A stretch of DNA of 64,000 nt from Kaistia geumhonensis (GCF_030815145.1 NZ_JAUSWJ010000001.1:3550001-3614000), one strand, 5' to 3'; shown: positions 18,737 to 28,142, counted from the stretch's first letter. Notes: generated by a model not told the origin, from the letters alone. A program made the numbers and translations.

Positions 18737-19640
18737 GGCGCATGAAAATCCTTCTGTAGCCGAAGGCGAGCGTGACGCAGATGATGAACAGCACGACGCC
18801 GATGGCGCTGCCGAACCCGACCTTCATGCGCGTGATGCCGTAGGAATAAAGGAAGGTGACCATGGTCTGCGTCGAGTTGGACGGACCACCGCCGGTCAGC
18901 GGCATGATCATGTCGAAGAGCTGCAGCGAGCCCACGACCGAGAAGAAGACGGAGAGGCGGATGGTCGGCGCGAGCAGCGGCAGCGTCACATAGCGGAAGC
19001 GCTGCCAGCGCGACGCGCCGTCGATCTCGGCCGCCTCGATATAGCTTTTGTCGATGTTCTGCAGCCCGGCGATGAAGAGCATCATGTGAAAGCCGAAATA
19101 CTTCCACACGATCACCGCCAGAACGGCATAGATGGCGAGGTTGCGGTCGGCCAGCACATAGGGCGCGGCGACGTTGAAGAACGAGGCGATCGCCGCGAAC
19201 AGGCCGTAGTCGCCGTCATAGACGAAGCGCCAGATCAGGCCCGCCGCCACATCGGCCAGCACATAGGGCATGAAGAAGATCAGCCGGAAGACGACGGCGC
19301 CGGGGATGCGGTTCGAGACCATGGTCGCGAGCCACAGCGCCAGCGGCAGCTGGATCAGGATCGAGACCAGGATGATCAGGAAGTTGTTTCCGAGCGCCGT
19401 CCTGAAGGCGGATGTCCGCCACAGCGTCTCGAAATTCTTCAGGCCGACGAACTTGTCGGGCAGGCCGTAGCCGTTCCAGTCATAGAGCGAATACCACGCG
19501 GCCTCGCCCATCGGCAGGATGACGAACAGCGTGAACAGGAGAAGCGCCGGCGGCAGGAACAGCACCAGCACCGGCAACGTGCCCTGCATGTGCATCCGCC
19601 GCGACCGGAGCGGTGAAGCGAGGCTGGCAGCTTGGCTCAT
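18729..19640 (-). CDS. Carbohydrate ABC transporter permease (MalF/UgpA type)
   Basis: Permease of 303 residues with six predicted membrane segments; the first follows a 22-residue tail. The EAA loop reads EAAEIDGASRWQRFRYVTLP near residue 197, and GGGPSNSTQTMVTFLY is the usual periplasmic loop near 247. ATG 19640 has GGAGGTG upstream. It lies 74 bp after the binding-protein gene and 12 bp before the next permease, clearly one operon reading leftward from 20983. Confidence 0.92.
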   Translation of the reverse strand: MSQAASLASPLRSRRMHMQGTLPVLVLFLPPALLLFTLFVILPMGEAAWYSLYDWNGYGLPDKFVGLKNFETLWRTSAFRTALGNNFLIILVSILIQLPLALWLATMVSNRIPGAVVFRLIFFMPYVLADVAAGLIWRFVYDGDYGLFAAIASFFNVAAPYVLADRNLAIYAVLAVIVWKYFGFHMMLFIAGLQNIDKSYIEAAEIDGASRWQRFRYVTLPLLAPTIRLSVFFSVVGSLQLFDMIMPLTGGGPSNSTQTMVTFLYSYGITRMKVGFGSAIGVVLFIICVTLAFGYRRIFMRHD

Positions 19641-19714
19641 CGATCAGCACCTCCACGCGGGGAATCGGGACGCCGCGCCACGGGGGCGCGGCATCCGCTG
19701 GCGTAGGTCGAGCC

Positions 19715-20983
19715 TCAGTGATCGAGGTCCCAGGCGTCCTGGATCTGCTGCGTGGCATCTTCCGGCGACATCTGGCCGGAGACGATCTCCACCGATACGT
19801 CGTTCACGACGCGGCCGACCGCCGGGCCGAGATCCTGGTCGAGGAAGTTCTGATGCCAGGTCGAGCCGGCGAGCTGCTCGGCCGCGGCCTTGACCAGCGG
19901 CTGGCCGATGGCCGAGCCGGCACCCACCGCGGCGGGGATGATGAGGTTCTTGCTCGCCATCATCGTCTGGTTTTCCTTGTTGGTCAGGAAAGCCGCGAAG
20001 TCGAGCGCCTCGGGCGGCGCATTCTTGGTCAGAACCCAGCCGTTGATGCCGCCCATGGTGTCGGTCAGCTTGCCGGCGCCGCCGCTCGTGGCCGGGAACG
20101 GGAAGGAACCGATATTGGCCTCGTCGAGGCCCTTGCCGTCAGCGGCGACATTGTGCTGCTGCACCGGGGTCGAGTCGAAGCCGAGCAGCATCGCGACCTT
20201 GCCGTCGGCGAAGAGGCCCACCGGCTCGGGCCACTTGGAGCCGAGATAGCCCTGCTGGAAGGGCTCGAGCTTGCCGAGCGCCGCGAGGTCCTGGCCAGCC
20301 TTGATGAAGGCCTCGGACTTGAAGCCGTCGCCCTCGCCGGCCTTGGCCGCATCGAAGGCCGCCTTGCCGCCCTCGCGCATCGCGAGATAGCCCCAGTAGA
20401 AATGGATCGGCCACTTGTCGCCGCCGCCGCCGGCGATCGGCGTGATGCCCGCGTCCTTGAGCTTCTTCACCGCGGCGAGGAAATCGTCCCAGGTCTTGAT
20501 CTGGTCGGCCTCGACGCCGGCCTTCTTGAACAGCTCCTTGTTGTAATAGAAGCTGACGAGGCCAGTCTGGTAGGGCACCGCCCACACCTTGCCGTCGATC
20601 GACAGGCCGTCGACCAGCGCCGGGCTGTAGACGGCCTTCAGCTTGCCGCCATCGGCGTCCATCGCCTCCGTCACGTCGCGGATCGCGCCGGTGCCGGACT
20701 GCGCGGCCAGCACGCCGCCGCCCCAGGTATAGAAGAGATGCGGCGGATCGTTCGACTGCAGCAGCGTCGGAAGCTTGGCCTTGAAGGCCTCGTTCTCGAG
20801 GAACTGCATCTCGATCTTGGTGCCGGGATGCGCCGCCTCGTAATTCTTGACGATCTCCTCCCAGGCAGCGGCGATGCCGGGATCGGTGTTGAGATGCAGC
20901 CACTTCACAGTGACATCGGCGAAAGCCGAGCTGGCCGACAGCGCAAGCGCGACCGACGCGCCAAGCAGCGTACGAAGCTTCAT
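19715..20983 (-). CDS. Carbohydrate ABC transporter substrate-binding protein (thu-like locus)
   Basis: Periplasmic binding protein of 422 residues with signal peptide MKLRTLLGASVALALSASSAFA, then DVTVKWLHLNTDPGIAAAW. SBP_bac_1 features include KIEMQFLENEAFKAKLPTLL, WAVPYQTGLVSFYYNKELF, TWDDFLAAVKKLKDAGITPI and DTMGGINGWVL. ATG 20983 has GGGAGG upstream, favouring it over an in-frame ATG at 21028. It is divergent from the ROK regulator and shares a CGGATTAAAT motif in its leader, so the importer is probably under ROK control. The ThuA and ThuB-like genes suggest a disaccharide ligand. Confidence 0.9.
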   Translation of the reverse strand: MKLRTLLGASVALALSASSAFADVTVKWLHLNTDPGIAAAWEEIVKNYEAAHPGTKIEMQFLENEAFKAKLPTLLQSNDPPHLFYTWGGGVLAAQSGTGAIRDVTEAMDADGGKLKAVYSPALVDGLSIDGKVWAVPYQTGLVSFYYNKELFKKAGVEADQIKTWDDFLAAVKKLKDAGITPIAGGGGDKWPIHFYWGYLAMREGGKAAFDAAKAGEGDGFKSEAFIKAGQDLAALGKLEPFQQGYLGSKWPEPVGLFADGKVAMLLGFDSTPVQQHNVAADGKGLDEANIGSFPFPATSGGAGKLTDTMGGINGWVLTKNAPPEALDFAAFLTNKENQTMMASKNLIIPAAVGAGSAIGQPLVKAAAEQLAGSTWHQNFLDQDLGPAVGRVVNDVSVEIVSGQMSPEDATQQIQDAWDLDH

Positions 20984-21042
20984 GACGTTCCTCCCAAAAC
21001 GAACCGGGCTCCTCTCCCGGGCGATCACTTAAATAAATGATG

Positions 21043-21170
21043 CGGATTAAATCTGTCCCCTTATCGGACGGGCTGTCAAGGGGAGTGGCGGAATGCTGCT
21101 CTGCAACATGGCAGAGTGCCGTTGACAGGGCCAGATCGGGATGGGAATAACTGCCCAACCCGGATTAAAT
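21043..21170. promoter_or_regulatory. Divergent control region of ROK regulator and importer
   Basis: CGGATTAAAT appears at 21043-21052, 60-69 bases upstream of the binding-protein start, and at 21161-21170, just before the ROK start. A sigma-70-like promoter faces right: TTGACA (21122-21127), 18 bp, AATAAC (21146-21151). Between lies a perfect inverted repeat, CTCTGC (21099-21104) and GCAGAG (21111-21116). The two matching decamers are candidate ROK operators. Confidence 0.55.
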
Positions 21171-21179
21171 GCCGCCGAT

Positions 21180-22397
21180 ATGAAAACCGCCGACCCCGAG
21201 CTGATGCGTGCGATCAATCGCTTCCATGTCATGGACGCGATCCGTCGCTTCGGCCCCATTGCGCGGGTCGAGATCTCTGACCGGACCGAACTTTCGGCGA
21301 CGACGGTGTCGGCGATCACCGGCGCGCTGCTCGACGACGGGCTCATCATCACCCATCAGCTCGGCGGCATCCGCGATGCCGCGCGCGGCCGGCCGCGCGT
21401 GCTGCTCGATCTCAACCCCGACGCGGCGCATGTCGTCGGCGCGCGGCTCGCGCCCGACCACATCACCATCGCCACTACCAATTTCCGCGCCGATGTCCGC
21501 TCCAGCCTGACGCTGCCGGTCCGCGTGGGCCGCCATGGCGTGTCCGTCGTCGCCGATCTCGTGGAGGACGGCATCCGCCGCTCCGTCGCCGATGCCGGGC
21601 TCGAACTCAGCCAGATCTCCGGCGTCTGCATCGGGCTGCCCGGCGTCGTGGAACGCGGGGCCGGCATCTGCCGCGCCAGCCCGCTGTTCGGCGAGCGCGA
21701 CATCCCGCTCGCGGCGGAGCTGTCGCGCCGTCTCGACGGTGTCGCGGCGACGCTCGACAGCGACGTCAATCTCGTGACGCTCGCCGAGCACTGGTTCGGC
21801 CAGGCGCGCGGTCTCGACGATTTCCTCGTCGTCTCGGTCGAGCTCGGCCTCGGCCTCGGCATCATGCACAAGGGTGAACTGTTCCGCGGCGCCAACGGGC
21901 TCGGGCCCGATCTCGGAGACCTGCTGGTCAAGCCGCCGAACGGCAGCGGCCTCGTGCGCCTCGCCGAGGTGGCGTCGGAGGAGAGCATGCTCGCCGATGC
22001 CCGGCGCACGCTGTCCGGCTCCGAGCACGAGCACGCCTTCCGCCTCGGCCGTGGCATGGAGAAGCTGCTGGAGCGCGCCGAAGCCGGTGACCCGGCGATC
22101 GTCGCGCTGCTGCGCGAGGCGGGCGAATCGCTCGGCTTCGCGATCGCCAATCTCATCGTCCTGTTCGCCCCGCCCAAGGTGATCCTGGCCGGAGCGGCGC
22201 TCGCCGCTGGCGAGGCGCTGGTGCGGCCGCTGCGCGACACGGTTTCCGCGCTGCTGCCGCCGAGCCTCGCCGATGTCGCCGACATCGTGGTGCATGAATG
22301 GGGTGACGACGACTGGGCGCGCGGCGCCGCGGCGATGACGCTGCGCGATCTTTACGGCGCGCCATGGGGAACCACGGGACCGGCCGCGCATCTCTAG
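21180..22397 (+). CDS. ROK-family transcriptional regulator
   Basis: About 405 residues: N-terminal winged helix (RFGPIARVEISDRTELSATT near 20-39) and a ROK sugar-kinase-like domain (ISGVCIGLPGVVE, LDSDVNLVTLAEHW, VSVELGLGLGIMHKGELF). The region that in most ROK proteins holds the zinc motif CxCGxxGC reads LGPDLGDLLVKPPNGSGL here, without cysteines. ATG 21180 is preferred over the in-frame ATG 21141 because the best promoter would start transcription near 21158, downstream of 21141, though its ribosome binding site is weak. It likely represses the divergent importer and the ThuB/ThuA genes that follow in the same direction. Confidence 0.86.
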   Translation: MKTADPELMRAINRFHVMDAIRRFGPIARVEISDRTELSATTVSAITGALLDDGLIITHQLGGIRDAARGRPRVLLDLNPDAAHVVGARLAPDHITIATTNFRADVRSSLTLPVRVGRHGVSVVADLVEDGIRRSVADAGLELSQISGVCIGLPGVVERGAGICRASPLFGERDIPLAAELSRRLDGVAATLDSDVNLVTLAEHWFGQARGLDDFLVVSVELGLGLGIMHKGELFRGANGLGPDLGDLLVKPPNGSGLVRLAEVASEESMLADARRTLSGSEHEHAFRLGRGMEKLLERAEAGDPAIVALLREAGESLGFAIANLIVLFAPPKVILAGAALAAGEALVRPLRDTVSALLPPSLADVADIVVHEWGDDDWARGAAAMTLRDLYGAPWGTTGPAAHL

Positions 22398-22432
22398 CGT
22401 GCCGGCCCAAATCGCAATCGGAGGAGGATCGA

Positions 22433-23527
22433 ATGGTGGATCGGGTCGGGATCGGTTTCATCGGCTGCGGCAATATCAGCGCCGCCTATCTGAAGGCGGC
22501 GCGGGGCTTCCCAATCCTCGACGTGCGCGGCGTCGCGGACCTCAACACGGCCGCTGCCGAGGCGCGGGCGGCCGAATTCGGCCTGAAGGCGATGACTGTC
22601 GAGGAGCTGCTGGCCGATCCGAGCGTCGAGATCGTCGTCAACCTCACGATCCCCAAGGCGCATGTCGAGGTCGGCCTGCGCGCCGTCGCGGCCGGCAAGC
22701 ATGTCCATTCCGAGAAGCCGCTCGGCATCGCGACTGCCGAGGCGAAGCAGCTCGTCGAGGCCGCGAAGGCGCGCGGCGTGCGGCTCGGCGCGGCGCCCGA
22801 CACCCTCTTCGGCGGCGCGCAGCAGACCTCGCGCAAGCTCGTCGACGAGGGCGCGATCGGCACGCCGCTCGGCGGCACCGCCTTCTTCATGTGCCCCGGC
22901 CACGAGCGCTGGCACCCCAATCCGGGCTTCTACTATCTCGACGGCGGCGGGCCGATGCTCGACATGGGCCCCTATTACGTGACGAGCCTCGTCAATCTGC
23001 TCGGACCGGTCGAGAGCGTCGCCGGCATCGCCACCAAGCTGCGCGACGAGCGTCTCGTGACCTCGGAGCCGCTCAAGGGCACGAAGATTCCCGTCGAGGT
23101 CGCGACCCATGTCGCCGGCACGATGAAATTCGTCTCCGGCGCCGTCGTGTCGATCGCCATGAGCTTCGACGTGCCGCGCCACCAGCACAGCCCGATCGAG
23201 CTCTATGGCTCTGAAGCCTCGCTGCTCGTGCCCGACCCGAACCATTTCGGCGGCGAGATCATGCTCGCCACCGCCTCGGAAGACTGGAAGGCCGTTGCGA
23301 CCGAACACGCCTATGCCGACGGCAACTACCGCGTCATCGGCGTCGCCGACATGGCGGATGCCATCCGCAACCGCCGGCCGCACCGCGCGAGCGGCGAGCT
23401 CGCCTATCACGTGCTCGAGGTGATGGAGGCATTCCAGCGCTCGTCCGACAGCGGCCGCCACGTCACAATCGAATCGCGGCCCGAGCGGCCGGCGCCGCTG
23501 CCGGTCGGCCCCGGCATCTTCAGCTGA
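22433..23527 (+). CDS. Gfo/Idh/MocA dehydrogenase, ThuB-like
   Basis: NAD(P)-dependent sugar dehydrogenase of 364 residues. Rossmann motif IGFIGCGNIS is near residue 6, the catalytic-lysine motif SEKPLG near 97, and conserved FFMCPGHERWHPNPGFYYLD near 156. Its place directly before thuA and next to a disaccharide-type importer matches the thu operon of Sinorhizobium, where ThuA and ThuB oxidise imported disaccharides to 3-keto derivatives. ATG 22433 has GGAGGAGG upstream. Assigning it as ThuB rests on synteny plus general similarity, not on a diagnostic residue. Confidence 0.83.
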   Translation: MVDRVGIGFIGCGNISAAYLKAARGFPILDVRGVADLNTAAAEARAAEFGLKAMTVEELLADPSVEIVVNLTIPKAHVEVGLRAVAAGKHVHSEKPLGIATAEAKQLVEAAKARGVRLGAAPDTLFGGAQQTSRKLVDEGAIGTPLGGTAFFMCPGHERWHPNPGFYYLDGGGPMLDMGPYYVTSLVNLLGPVESVAGIATKLRDERLVTSEPLKGTKIPVEVATHVAGTMKFVSGAVVSIAMSFDVPRHQHSPIELYGSEASLLVPDPNHFGGEIMLATASEDWKAVATEHAYADGNYRVIGVADMADAIRNRRPHRASGELAYHVLEVMEAFQRSSDSGRHVTIESRPERPAPLPVGPGIFS

Positions 23528-23556
23528 CCGACGAACAGGACCAGGAGGAAATCATC

Positions 23557-24201
23557 ATGCGCGAGGCTTTGATCGTCTGGGGCGGCTGGAGCGGCCACGA
23601 GCCCGAGCAGGGCGCGAAGGTCATCCAGGGCATGCTCGAGGAGGAGGGCTTCAAGGTCTATGTCGAGAACACGACCGAAGCCTTCGCCGACCCGTCCATC
23701 GCCGACCTGTCGCTGATCGTTCCGATCTTCACCATGTCGAAGATCGAGAAGGAGGAGCTGCAGAACCTCACCGATGCCGTGAAGGGCGGCGTCGGGCTCG
23801 GCGGCTATCACGGCGGCATGGGCGACGCGTTCCGCGACGCGACCGAATACCAGTTCATGGTCGGCGGCCAGTGGGTCGCGCATCCGGGCAACATCATCGA
23901 CTACCATGTCGACGTCATCAAGCCGGAAGACCCGATCATGGAAGGCATCCCGGCGCGGTTCCCCTACCGCTCCGAGCAGTACTACATGCATGTCGACCCC
24001 TCGAACGAGGTGCTGGCCACGACGACCTTCAACGGCGAGCACGCATCCTGGATCGACGGCACCGTGATGCCGGTCGTCTGGAAGCGCCGCTATGGCAATG
24101 GGCGGGTGTTCTATTCCTCGCTCGGCCATGTCGCGAGCGAGTTCGAGGTGCCGGAGATGCGCACCATCGTGCGGCGTGGCCTGCTCTGGGCGGCGCGCTG
24201 A
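23557..24201 (+). CDS. thuA: ThuA-like trehalose utilisation protein
   Basis: A 214-residue class-I glutamine-amidotransferase-like fold of the ThuA family: ALIVWGGWSGHEPEQGAKVI at the N-terminus, LIVPIFTMSKIEKEEL near 53, GLGGYHGGMGDAFRD near 78-92 and YRSEQYYMHVDPSNEVL near 136. ThuA is needed with ThuB for conversion of trehalose, maltitol and related disaccharides in rhizobia; its exact catalytic part is still unsettled. CAGGAGG lies upstream of ATG 23557. The operon ends at a strong hairpin 25 bp downstream. Confidence 0.87.
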   Translation: MREALIVWGGWSGHEPEQGAKVIQGMLEEEGFKVYVENTTEAFADPSIADLSLIVPIFTMSKIEKEELQNLTDAVKGGVGLGGYHGGMGDAFRDATEYQFMVGGQWVAHPGNIIDYHVDVIKPEDPIMEGIPARFPYRSEQYYMHVDPSNEVLATTTFNGEHASWIDGTVMPVVWKRRYGNGRVFYSSLGHVASEFEVPEMRTIVRRGLLWAAR

Positions 24202-24224
24202 GCGCAGCCGAAGGACCAGACAAG

Positions 24225-24257
24225 AAGGGCCGGGCGCCTCGCGGCGTCCGGCCCTTT
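24225..24257. terminator. Bidirectional terminator hairpin
   Basis: A 14-bp stem (24225-24238 with 24243-24256, one G-U pair) around the loop TCGC, with AA/TTT at its base and CCCTT after it. It lies between the convergent thuA and hyuB-like genes and should end both transcripts. Confidence 0.75.
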
Positions 24258-24277
24258 CCCTTGCAGAGACGGAAGGC

Positions 24278-26080
24278 CTATTCGGCCGCTTCCTTCATCG
24301 ACGGATCGAAGCCGAAATTGAACGGCGCCGGCTCGCCGCGCTCGGCGCGCATCGCCGCGCGGAGCGTCTCGGTCGCCGCGACGTCGACCTCGTTCTCCGC
24401 CGTCAGTACGACGCCGTAGCCGTCCTTCGCCTGCTCGCGCGAGACGAGGTCGTAGCGCACGTCGCGGGCGACCTGCTCAGCCGGCCGCTCGAAGGGATCG
24501 CCCCAGCCGCCGGCGCCTGCCGTGCGGAAGAGGATCTTGTCGCCGGCCTCGACGGCGAGATTGTCGATCTTGGAGGGGATGCGCTGCGGCTCGCCGCCGG
24601 CCGCCTTCACCATCCATTTCGACGAGGTGCCGCCGAACTGGCCGCCATTGATGCCCCAGGGCGGAACGACCTCGCGGTCGTCATGGATCGACACCTTGCC
24701 CGGCTCGAGCACGCGGTAGACCTTCTCGATGCCGGCGCCGCCGCGATGGAGGCCCGGGCCGCCGGAATCGCGGATCGGACGATAGCCTTCGACGAGGACC
24801 GGATAGTAGTTCTCGATATATTCGATCGGCGTCGCCGAGAAGAGCGGCCACCAGGCATGGCCGTCGAGCCCGTCGCCGCGCGGTCGGCCCGGCACACCGC
24901 CGAAGAGAAGCTCCATCAACTGGAAATACTTCCCGTCCTTGTCGTGGCCGGTGAAGATGAAGTGCGGGCTGGTGCCGTAGCCGGCCGCCATCGAGAGATG
25001 CGGCGCGCGCTGGCCGAGCGCGCCGGCCTGGCAATCGAAGAAGCGCGTATGCGTGTTGAGGCGGTTGCTGAGCGCCGCAGGGAAGCGCGGATTGAGCAGC
25101 GAGCCCTCCGGCAGCACGATCTCGAACAGATCGTAGAAGCCCTCGTTGAACAGCACCGAGGGATCGAAGGCCATGATCATGTACACGCCGAAGAAGAGCT
25201 TGCAGAGCCCTTCATGGATGTGGAAGTTGATCGGGCCTTCCGCCTGGTCGTCGGTGCCGGTCCAGTCGAAGACGGCGATGTCGCCCTTGCGGTAGATCGA
25301 CAGCGTCATCTTGAACGGGCCATTGCCGAGGCCGTCGTCGTCGACGTAATCCGTGAAGGTGACCGGCTCGACGGAGATATACTTGTCGATCAGCACCTTC
25401 ATCGCCTCGCGGGTACGGTCGAGCAGCATGTCGCAGGCGGCGACATAGGTGTCGCGGCCGAAGCGGTCGCAGAGCTCGCGCACGCGGGTCGCGGCCGTCC
25501 GGCAGCCGGCGATCAGCGCCATCAGGTCGGCCCGGTTCATGTCCGGCGTGCGCGTGTTGTTGAGCATGATGTCGAGCACGCCCTTGTTGAGCACGCCCTT
25601 CTCATAGATGCGCACCGGCGGGATCCGGAGGCCTTCCTCCCAGATCGTCCGCGCGTCGAACGGCATCGAGCCCGGCACCTTGCCGCCGACATCGACCATG
25701 TGGCCGAAGATCGACGAGAAGCCCACCAGGATGCCCTGGTGGAAGATCGGCATCATCACGCACCAGTCGTTGTTGTGCGAGATGGAGCCCTTGCAGGCAT
25801 AGGGATCGTTCCAGACGAAGACGTCGCCTTCGTTGAGGTCACCCTCGAACTGCTCGACGATCGCCGGGATGTAGGAGCCGAACTGGCCGACGACCATGCG
25901 ACCCCTGGCGTCGCAGATCATCGGGAATTCGTCGTGCTGCTCGCGGATGACCGGCGACAGCGAGATGCGCACCACGACGCCGTCCATCTCGGAACGCGCG
26001 TTCTTCAGCGCGTTCTCGATGATGTCGAGCGTGATGGGATCGACCTTGGCGGCGCCCTGGGCGGTGACGGAAGCGGTCAT
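24278..26080 (-). CDS. Hydantoinase B / oxoprolinase-family subunit
   Basis: A 600-residue HyuB-family subunit: PITLDIIENALKNARSEMDG near residue 15, IREQHDEFPMICD, NDPYACKGSISHNNDWCVMM near 91 with the conserved N-D-P-Y and H, GHMVDVGG near 125 and PVRIYEKGVLNKGVLDIMLN. HyuB partners with HyuA in ATP-dependent opening of lactam-like rings (5-oxoproline, N-methylhydantoin, caprolactam) or, in related carboxylases, activation of ketones. It is encoded 4 bp after hyuA on the same strand. Shared regulation with the LeuCD/amidohydrolase/lyase operon suggests ring opening as an early step. Substrate is unknown. Confidence 0.86.
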   Translation of the reverse strand: MTASVTAQGAAKVDPITLDIIENALKNARSEMDGVVVRISLSPVIREQHDEFPMICDARGRMVVGQFGSYIPAIVEQFEGDLNEGDVFVWNDPYACKGSISHNNDWCVMMPIFHQGILVGFSSIFGHMVDVGGKVPGSMPFDARTIWEEGLRIPPVRIYEKGVLNKGVLDIMLNNTRTPDMNRADLMALIAGCRTAATRVRELCDRFGRDTYVAACDMLLDRTREAMKVLIDKYISVEPVTFTDYVDDDGLGNGPFKMTLSIYRKGDIAVFDWTGTDDQAEGPINFHIHEGLCKLFFGVYMIMAFDPSVLFNEGFYDLFEIVLPEGSLLNPRFPAALSNRLNTHTRFFDCQAGALGQRAPHLSMAAGYGTSPHFIFTGHDKDGKYFQLMELLFGGVPGRPRGDGLDGHAWWPLFSATPIEYIENYYPVLVEGYRPIRDSGGPGLHRGGAGIEKVYRVLEPGKVSIHDDREVVPPWGINGGQFGGTSSKWMVKAAGGEPQRIPSKIDNLAVEAGDKILFRTAGAGGWGDPFERPAEQVARDVRYDLVSREQAKDGYGVVLTAENEVDVAATETLRAAMRAERGEPAPFNFGFDPSMKEAAE

Positions 26081-26084
26081 GGCG

Positions 26085-28142
26085 TCAGTTCCCCCTCGAG
26101 ACGGGCCAGATCAGCAGATTGCCCTGCGCGTCCACCTCGGCATAGTGCCGCGGCAGCAGAACGGTGGTGGTGTCGTATTGGCGGATGATCGCCGGACCCT
26201 CGACGCGGGCGCCGACGGCAAGCTTCGACCGGTCGTAGTTGGGTGTATCGACGAAGGCGCCGTCGAAATAGCTCGGACGGACCTCCATGAGCGCGGCGGA
26301 GACATCCTTGCTGCCGGCGGAGGGCAGCGCCTCCTCGACGCTCGGCGTCGCGCCGGTCGCGACGACCCGCAGCGCCACCAGTTCGACCGGAACATGGAAG
26401 CGCACGCCATAAAGCCGCTCATGCGTGGCGTGGAAGGTGTCGAGGATCTCGTCGAGCGCCCCGGCGCGCTTCACCAGCGCATCGGGGAGCGGGATCGTGA
26501 CCTCGAAGCCCTGCTGCTCGTAGCGCAGGTCGAGCGAATAGCTGATGCCGCGGTCGGCCGGCGCCACTTCCTGCTCGTCCAGCCAGGCGCGCGCCTTGCC
26601 GTCGAGCGTCTCGAAGCGTGACCAGACCTCCCTGGGGTCGAGCCCGCGCGTTGTGCGGATGAAGGTCTGCACGAACTCGTTCTTGAACTCGGCCTCGAGG
26701 AAGCCGAGCGCCGACAGCACGCCCGGCGAGGGCGGCACGACGACCGGATAGCAGCCGAGAAGTTCGGCCAGCGCATTGGCATGCAGCGGTCCGGCGCCGC
26801 CGAACGCGACGATGCCGAAATCGCGGGGATCGAGACCGCGCTGCACGGTGATGACGCGCAGCGCACCGAGCATCACCTCGTTGGCGATGTCGATGATGCC
26901 CTTGGCGGCATCCTCCGGCGAGAGGCCGATCACGTCGCCGATCCGCTTGACCGCGGCGCGGGCGCCCTCGACGTCGAGCGCCATGTCGCCGCCGAGCAGC
27001 ACCGGCGGCAGATAGCCGAGCACGACATTGGCGTCGCTCACGGCCGGCTCGGTGCCGCCGCGACCATAGGAGACTGGGCCGGGGCGGGCGCCGGCGCTGC
27101 GCGGGCCGACGCGGAGCGACTTCGTCAGTTCCGACACCTCGGCGATCGAGCCGCCGCCGGCGCCGACCGAGCGGACGTCGAGCGTCGGCACCTTGGCCGG
27201 GAAGTAGCCGACTTCGGTGGAGCGCGAGATGGTCGGCTCGCCGTCGATGATCACCGATACGTCGGTGGAGGTGCCGCCCATGTCGAAGGCGAGGAGACGC
27301 GGGAAGCCGCTCCGCCGCGCGATCATCACGGTCGAGGTCACGCCGCCGGCCGGTCCGGACAGGACCGTGTGGACGGGACGTTCAGAGGCCGCGGCGGCGC
27401 TCATCAGGCCGCCGTCGGAGCGGACGATGTGGAGGCGGGCGGTGACGCCCTCGTCCTTCAGCCGGTCCTCGATGCGCGAGAGATAGCGCTTCATGATCGG
27501 CCGCACATAGTCGTTCATCACCGTGGTGATGGCGCGGTCATATTCGCGGAATTCCGGCAGGATGTCGGAGGACAGCGACACCGGGATATGCGGATGGCGC
27601 TCGGCGACGATGCGGCCGAGGATGCGCTCGTGCTCCGGATTGGCATAGGAGTGCATCAGCGAGATCGTCAGCGCCTCGATGCCGGAGCCGCAGAGATCGT
27701 CGATGAGCGCCGTCGCGGCCTCGATGTCGAGCGGCCGCACCACCTCGCCGCGCGCGTTCATGCGCTCGGGAATGCCGCGCGTGTCGGCGAGCGAGGCCAG
27801 CGGATCGGGCTTGTCCATGACGATCCAGCCGAACAGCGGCCCGGGCGTCCAGGATTTCGCGAGATGGAGGGTGTATTCGAACCCCTCCGTGACGAGCAGG
27901 CCGACCCGCGCGCCCTTGCCCTCGAGGACGGCATTGGTCGCGACCGTCGTGCCGTGCAGGATCAGCGAGATGTCGGACGGCGTGATGCCGGCCTTCTCGC
28001 AGATCAGCTTCACGCCCGCGGCGACGCCGATCGACTGGTCCTGCGGCGTCGACGGGGTCTTCGCCTGAAAGGTCCGCTGCGTCCTCTCGTCGTGCAGCAG
28101 CAGGTCGGTGAAGGTACCGCCCACATCGACTCCGAGCCTCAT
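26085..28142 (-). CDS. Hydantoinase A / oxoprolinase-family subunit
   Basis: A 685-residue ATP-binding subunit of the HyuA family with the actin-like phosphate loop MRLGVDVGGTFTDLLLHDE at the N-terminus, ILHGTTVATNAVLEGKGARV near 63, the adenosine-loop region FDMGGTSTDVSVI near 290 and RPGPVSYGRGGTEPAVSDAN near 350. It phosphorylates the ring carbonyl so that the HyuB partner can open the ring. ATG 28142 has AGAGGGA upstream. It is divergent from the LeuC-like gene; the intervening 205 bp holds a LacI operator matching those at 34111-34141. Confidence 0.87.
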   Translation of the reverse strand: MRLGVDVGGTFTDLLLHDERTQRTFQAKTPSTPQDQSIGVAAGVKLICEKAGITPSDISLILHGTTVATNAVLEGKGARVGLLVTEGFEYTLHLAKSWTPGPLFGWIVMDKPDPLASLADTRGIPERMNARGEVVRPLDIEAATALIDDLCGSGIEALTISLMHSYANPEHERILGRIVAERHPHIPVSLSSDILPEFREYDRAITTVMNDYVRPIMKRYLSRIEDRLKDEGVTARLHIVRSDGGLMSAAAASERPVHTVLSGPAGGVTSTVMIARRSGFPRLLAFDMGGTSTDVSVIIDGEPTISRSTEVGYFPAKVPTLDVRSVGAGGGSIAEVSELTKSLRVGPRSAGARPGPVSYGRGGTEPAVSDANVVLGYLPPVLLGGDMALDVEGARAAVKRIGDVIGLSPEDAAKGIIDIANEVMLGALRVITVQRGLDPRDFGIVAFGGAGPLHANALAELLGCYPVVVPPSPGVLSALGFLEAEFKNEFVQTFIRTTRGLDPREVWSRFETLDGKARAWLDEQEVAPADRGISYSLDLRYEQQGFEVTIPLPDALVKRAGALDEILDTFHATHERLYGVRFHVPVELVALRVVATGATPSVEEALPSAGSKDVSAALMEVRPSYFDGAFVDTPNYDRSKLAVGARVEGPAIIRQYDTTTVLLPRHYAEVDAQGNLLIWPVSRGN

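Noticed and set aside
17769-19616. Long plus-strand frame opposite the two permeases
   Set aside because: Acidic, His/Gln-rich shadow frame; both minus-strand permeases show complete family motifs.
21046-21079. Leftward promoter TTGACA ... TTTAAT for the binding-protein gene
   Set aside because: The elements are good but 22 bp apart, too long for sigma-70; not annotated as a promoter.
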